A stretch of 5,244 bases of DNA from assembly GCA_022545875.1 (NCBI GenBank), contig JAKEIF010000223.1, positions 1-5,244 of the forward strand, given 5' to 3'. The stretch comes from Nitrososphaera sp. (lineage in GTDB: Archaea; Thermoproteota; Nitrososphaeria; Nitrososphaerales; Nitrososphaeraceae). Below, in pieces: positions 4,525 through 5,244 of this stretch (position 1 is the first letter of the stretch; the number at the start of each line of letters is the position of its first letter). The position numbers and the translations under genes are program-made. The notes beneath the pieces are model-generated. The model searched no databases. It saw only the letters and a program-made list of their open reading frames with translations, and had not been told where the DNA came from.

Positions 4525-5244
4525 TTACAGCCATTCAAACTGGACAGGGCTGTAGACCTTTTTTCGCGCATCTTCAAGGCTGCTTCGCTCGAGTATCATG
4601 CCCTGGGTCTTTAGTTCGTCTACGGCGCTCTGGACAGTCCTTCTTGGCAAATTTGTCAGGTTCATAAGTTCTACTTGATCTATCGGGTGCTTTGACCGAA
4701 TGACGAAATAGACAAACTTTGCCGCGGGGCTGCCTTCGGGACTTTTGCGGAGATGGGCCACGCTAAATGCAGCCTTTGTTGGGAATCCTCTGCGCTGAGA
4801 TTCCACTGATGATACTGCCTCGAGCCTTACTTCAGCAAGATTGACGCGCTGGCCAAATTCTGCAATAAGTGATGACTGCTGTGATTCAAATGGTGCCTCA
4901 AAGATGAAAGTGTTTGGGGGAAATTTTGCGGTGAGGGCACCTACAAAGTTCCATCTGACTGCTGCCTTTTCGTCATAAATTCCGACATGAAAGCCTTCGT
5001 TGGCTTCAAGTATTATCTTGTCAGAGCCCAGCTTGACTCCTTCCTCGATTTTCAAGAGAGTGTCGTCAAGCGAGAGCTGGTGCCGTGGATCCTTTTTGCC
5101 GACTTTCCACTGAAAATCCAGATTCTTTGCCAAGATGGAATCGGTAATCTTTTTCTTTTGTTCAAATGCCAAGTCCGTGCTGTTTTCTCCAATTTCTATA
5201 ATATCAAAGCCCAGCTTTGCCGATTCGCCGACGAACCTGTCAAA
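4525..5244 (-). CDS. ComA/Hsa32-family (phosphosulfolactate synthase-like) protein fused to a C-terminal winged helix, 5' end missing
   Basis: The frame is open to the window edge, giving the last 239 residues; a TTG at 5172 is internal. Visible residues 1-155 follow the second half of the ComA TIM barrel (PF02679). Seen in order are FDRFVGESAKLGFDIIEI, KVGKKDPRHQLSLDDTL, DKIILEANEGFHVGIYDE, FIFEAPFESQQSSLIAEFGQRVNLAEV and a closing VESQRRG. ComA adds sulfite to phosphoenolpyruvate in coenzyme M synthesis; relatives such as plant Hsa32 have other roles. Where methanogen ComA (from memory) reads EGRESGKGIG, this protein has EANEGFHVGI, and EISDG is EIGEN, so the activity is doubtful. Residues about 172-239 form a winged helix-turn-helix (AKFVYFVIRSKHPI, then LMNLTNLPRRTVQSAVDEL, then a wing ending KKVYSPV). 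Normal ComA, about 250 residues, stops near RRG. The fusion suggests a metabolite-responsive regulator. Confidence 0.85.
   Translation of the reverse strand, partial: FDRFVGESAKLGFDIIEIGENSTDLAFEQKKKITDSILAKNLDFQWKVGKKDPRHQLSLDDTLLKIEEGVKLGSDKIILEANEGFHVGIYDEKAAVRWNFVGALTAKFPPNTFIFEAPFESQQSSLIAEFGQRVNLAEVRLEAVSSVESQRRGFPTKAAFSVAHLRKSPEGSPAAKFVYFVIRSKHPIDQVELMNLTNLPRRTVQSAVDELKTQGMILERSSLEDARKKVYSPVQFEWL

Overview
The window looks like chromosomal DNA of an ammonia-oxidising archaeon of the Nitrososphaera type (Thaumarchaeota/Nitrososphaeria). This is an inference from several traits: a membrane-anchored plastocyanin-like copper protein, many tiny zinc-ribbon proteins, a stand-alone Lrp/AsnC ligand-binding domain, a tRNA gene without encoded CCA, and A/T-rich TATA-like boxes about 23-30 bases before start codons with little or no leader. 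No search was possible, so the genus is a guess. I see no mobile element, CRISPR array or phage gene.

Layout. Bases 1-320 hold the 3' end of an amidohydrolase (+). A tRNA-Arg(UCG) gene lies at 388-462 (-). It shares a short promoter region with a plus-strand pair: a small zinc-ribbon-like protein (514-699) and a two-helix membrane protein (703-909). These meet, tail to tail with a 4-base overlap, a minus-strand cluster. In transcription order that cluster is zinc-ribbon protein A (1566 to 1396), zinc-ribbon protein B (1356 to 1189) and a stand-alone RAM-domain protein (1154 to 906). Proteins A and B have only 56 and 55 residues and are easy to miss.

A cupredoxin (1646-2146, +) is followed by a transcription-factor-like protein (2261-3169, +) with a winged helix and a cobalamin-binding-type fold that lacks the usual cobalt-ligating His. 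Three minus-strand genes end the window: a four-helix membrane protein (3176-3637), a secreted protein of unknown function (3731-4366), and a 5'-truncated ComA/Hsa32-family protein fused to a C-terminal winged helix (4525-5244).

The genes look like a typical thaumarchaeal mix of short transcription units, not one pathway. The most interesting points are two possible sensor-regulators built from enzyme- or cofactor-type folds: the ComA-like domain with a winged helix, and the winged helix with a His-less B12-type domain. Also notable are two neighbouring pairs of small genes, each in one reading frame separated by a single stop codon. No gap between genes exceeds about 160 bases.
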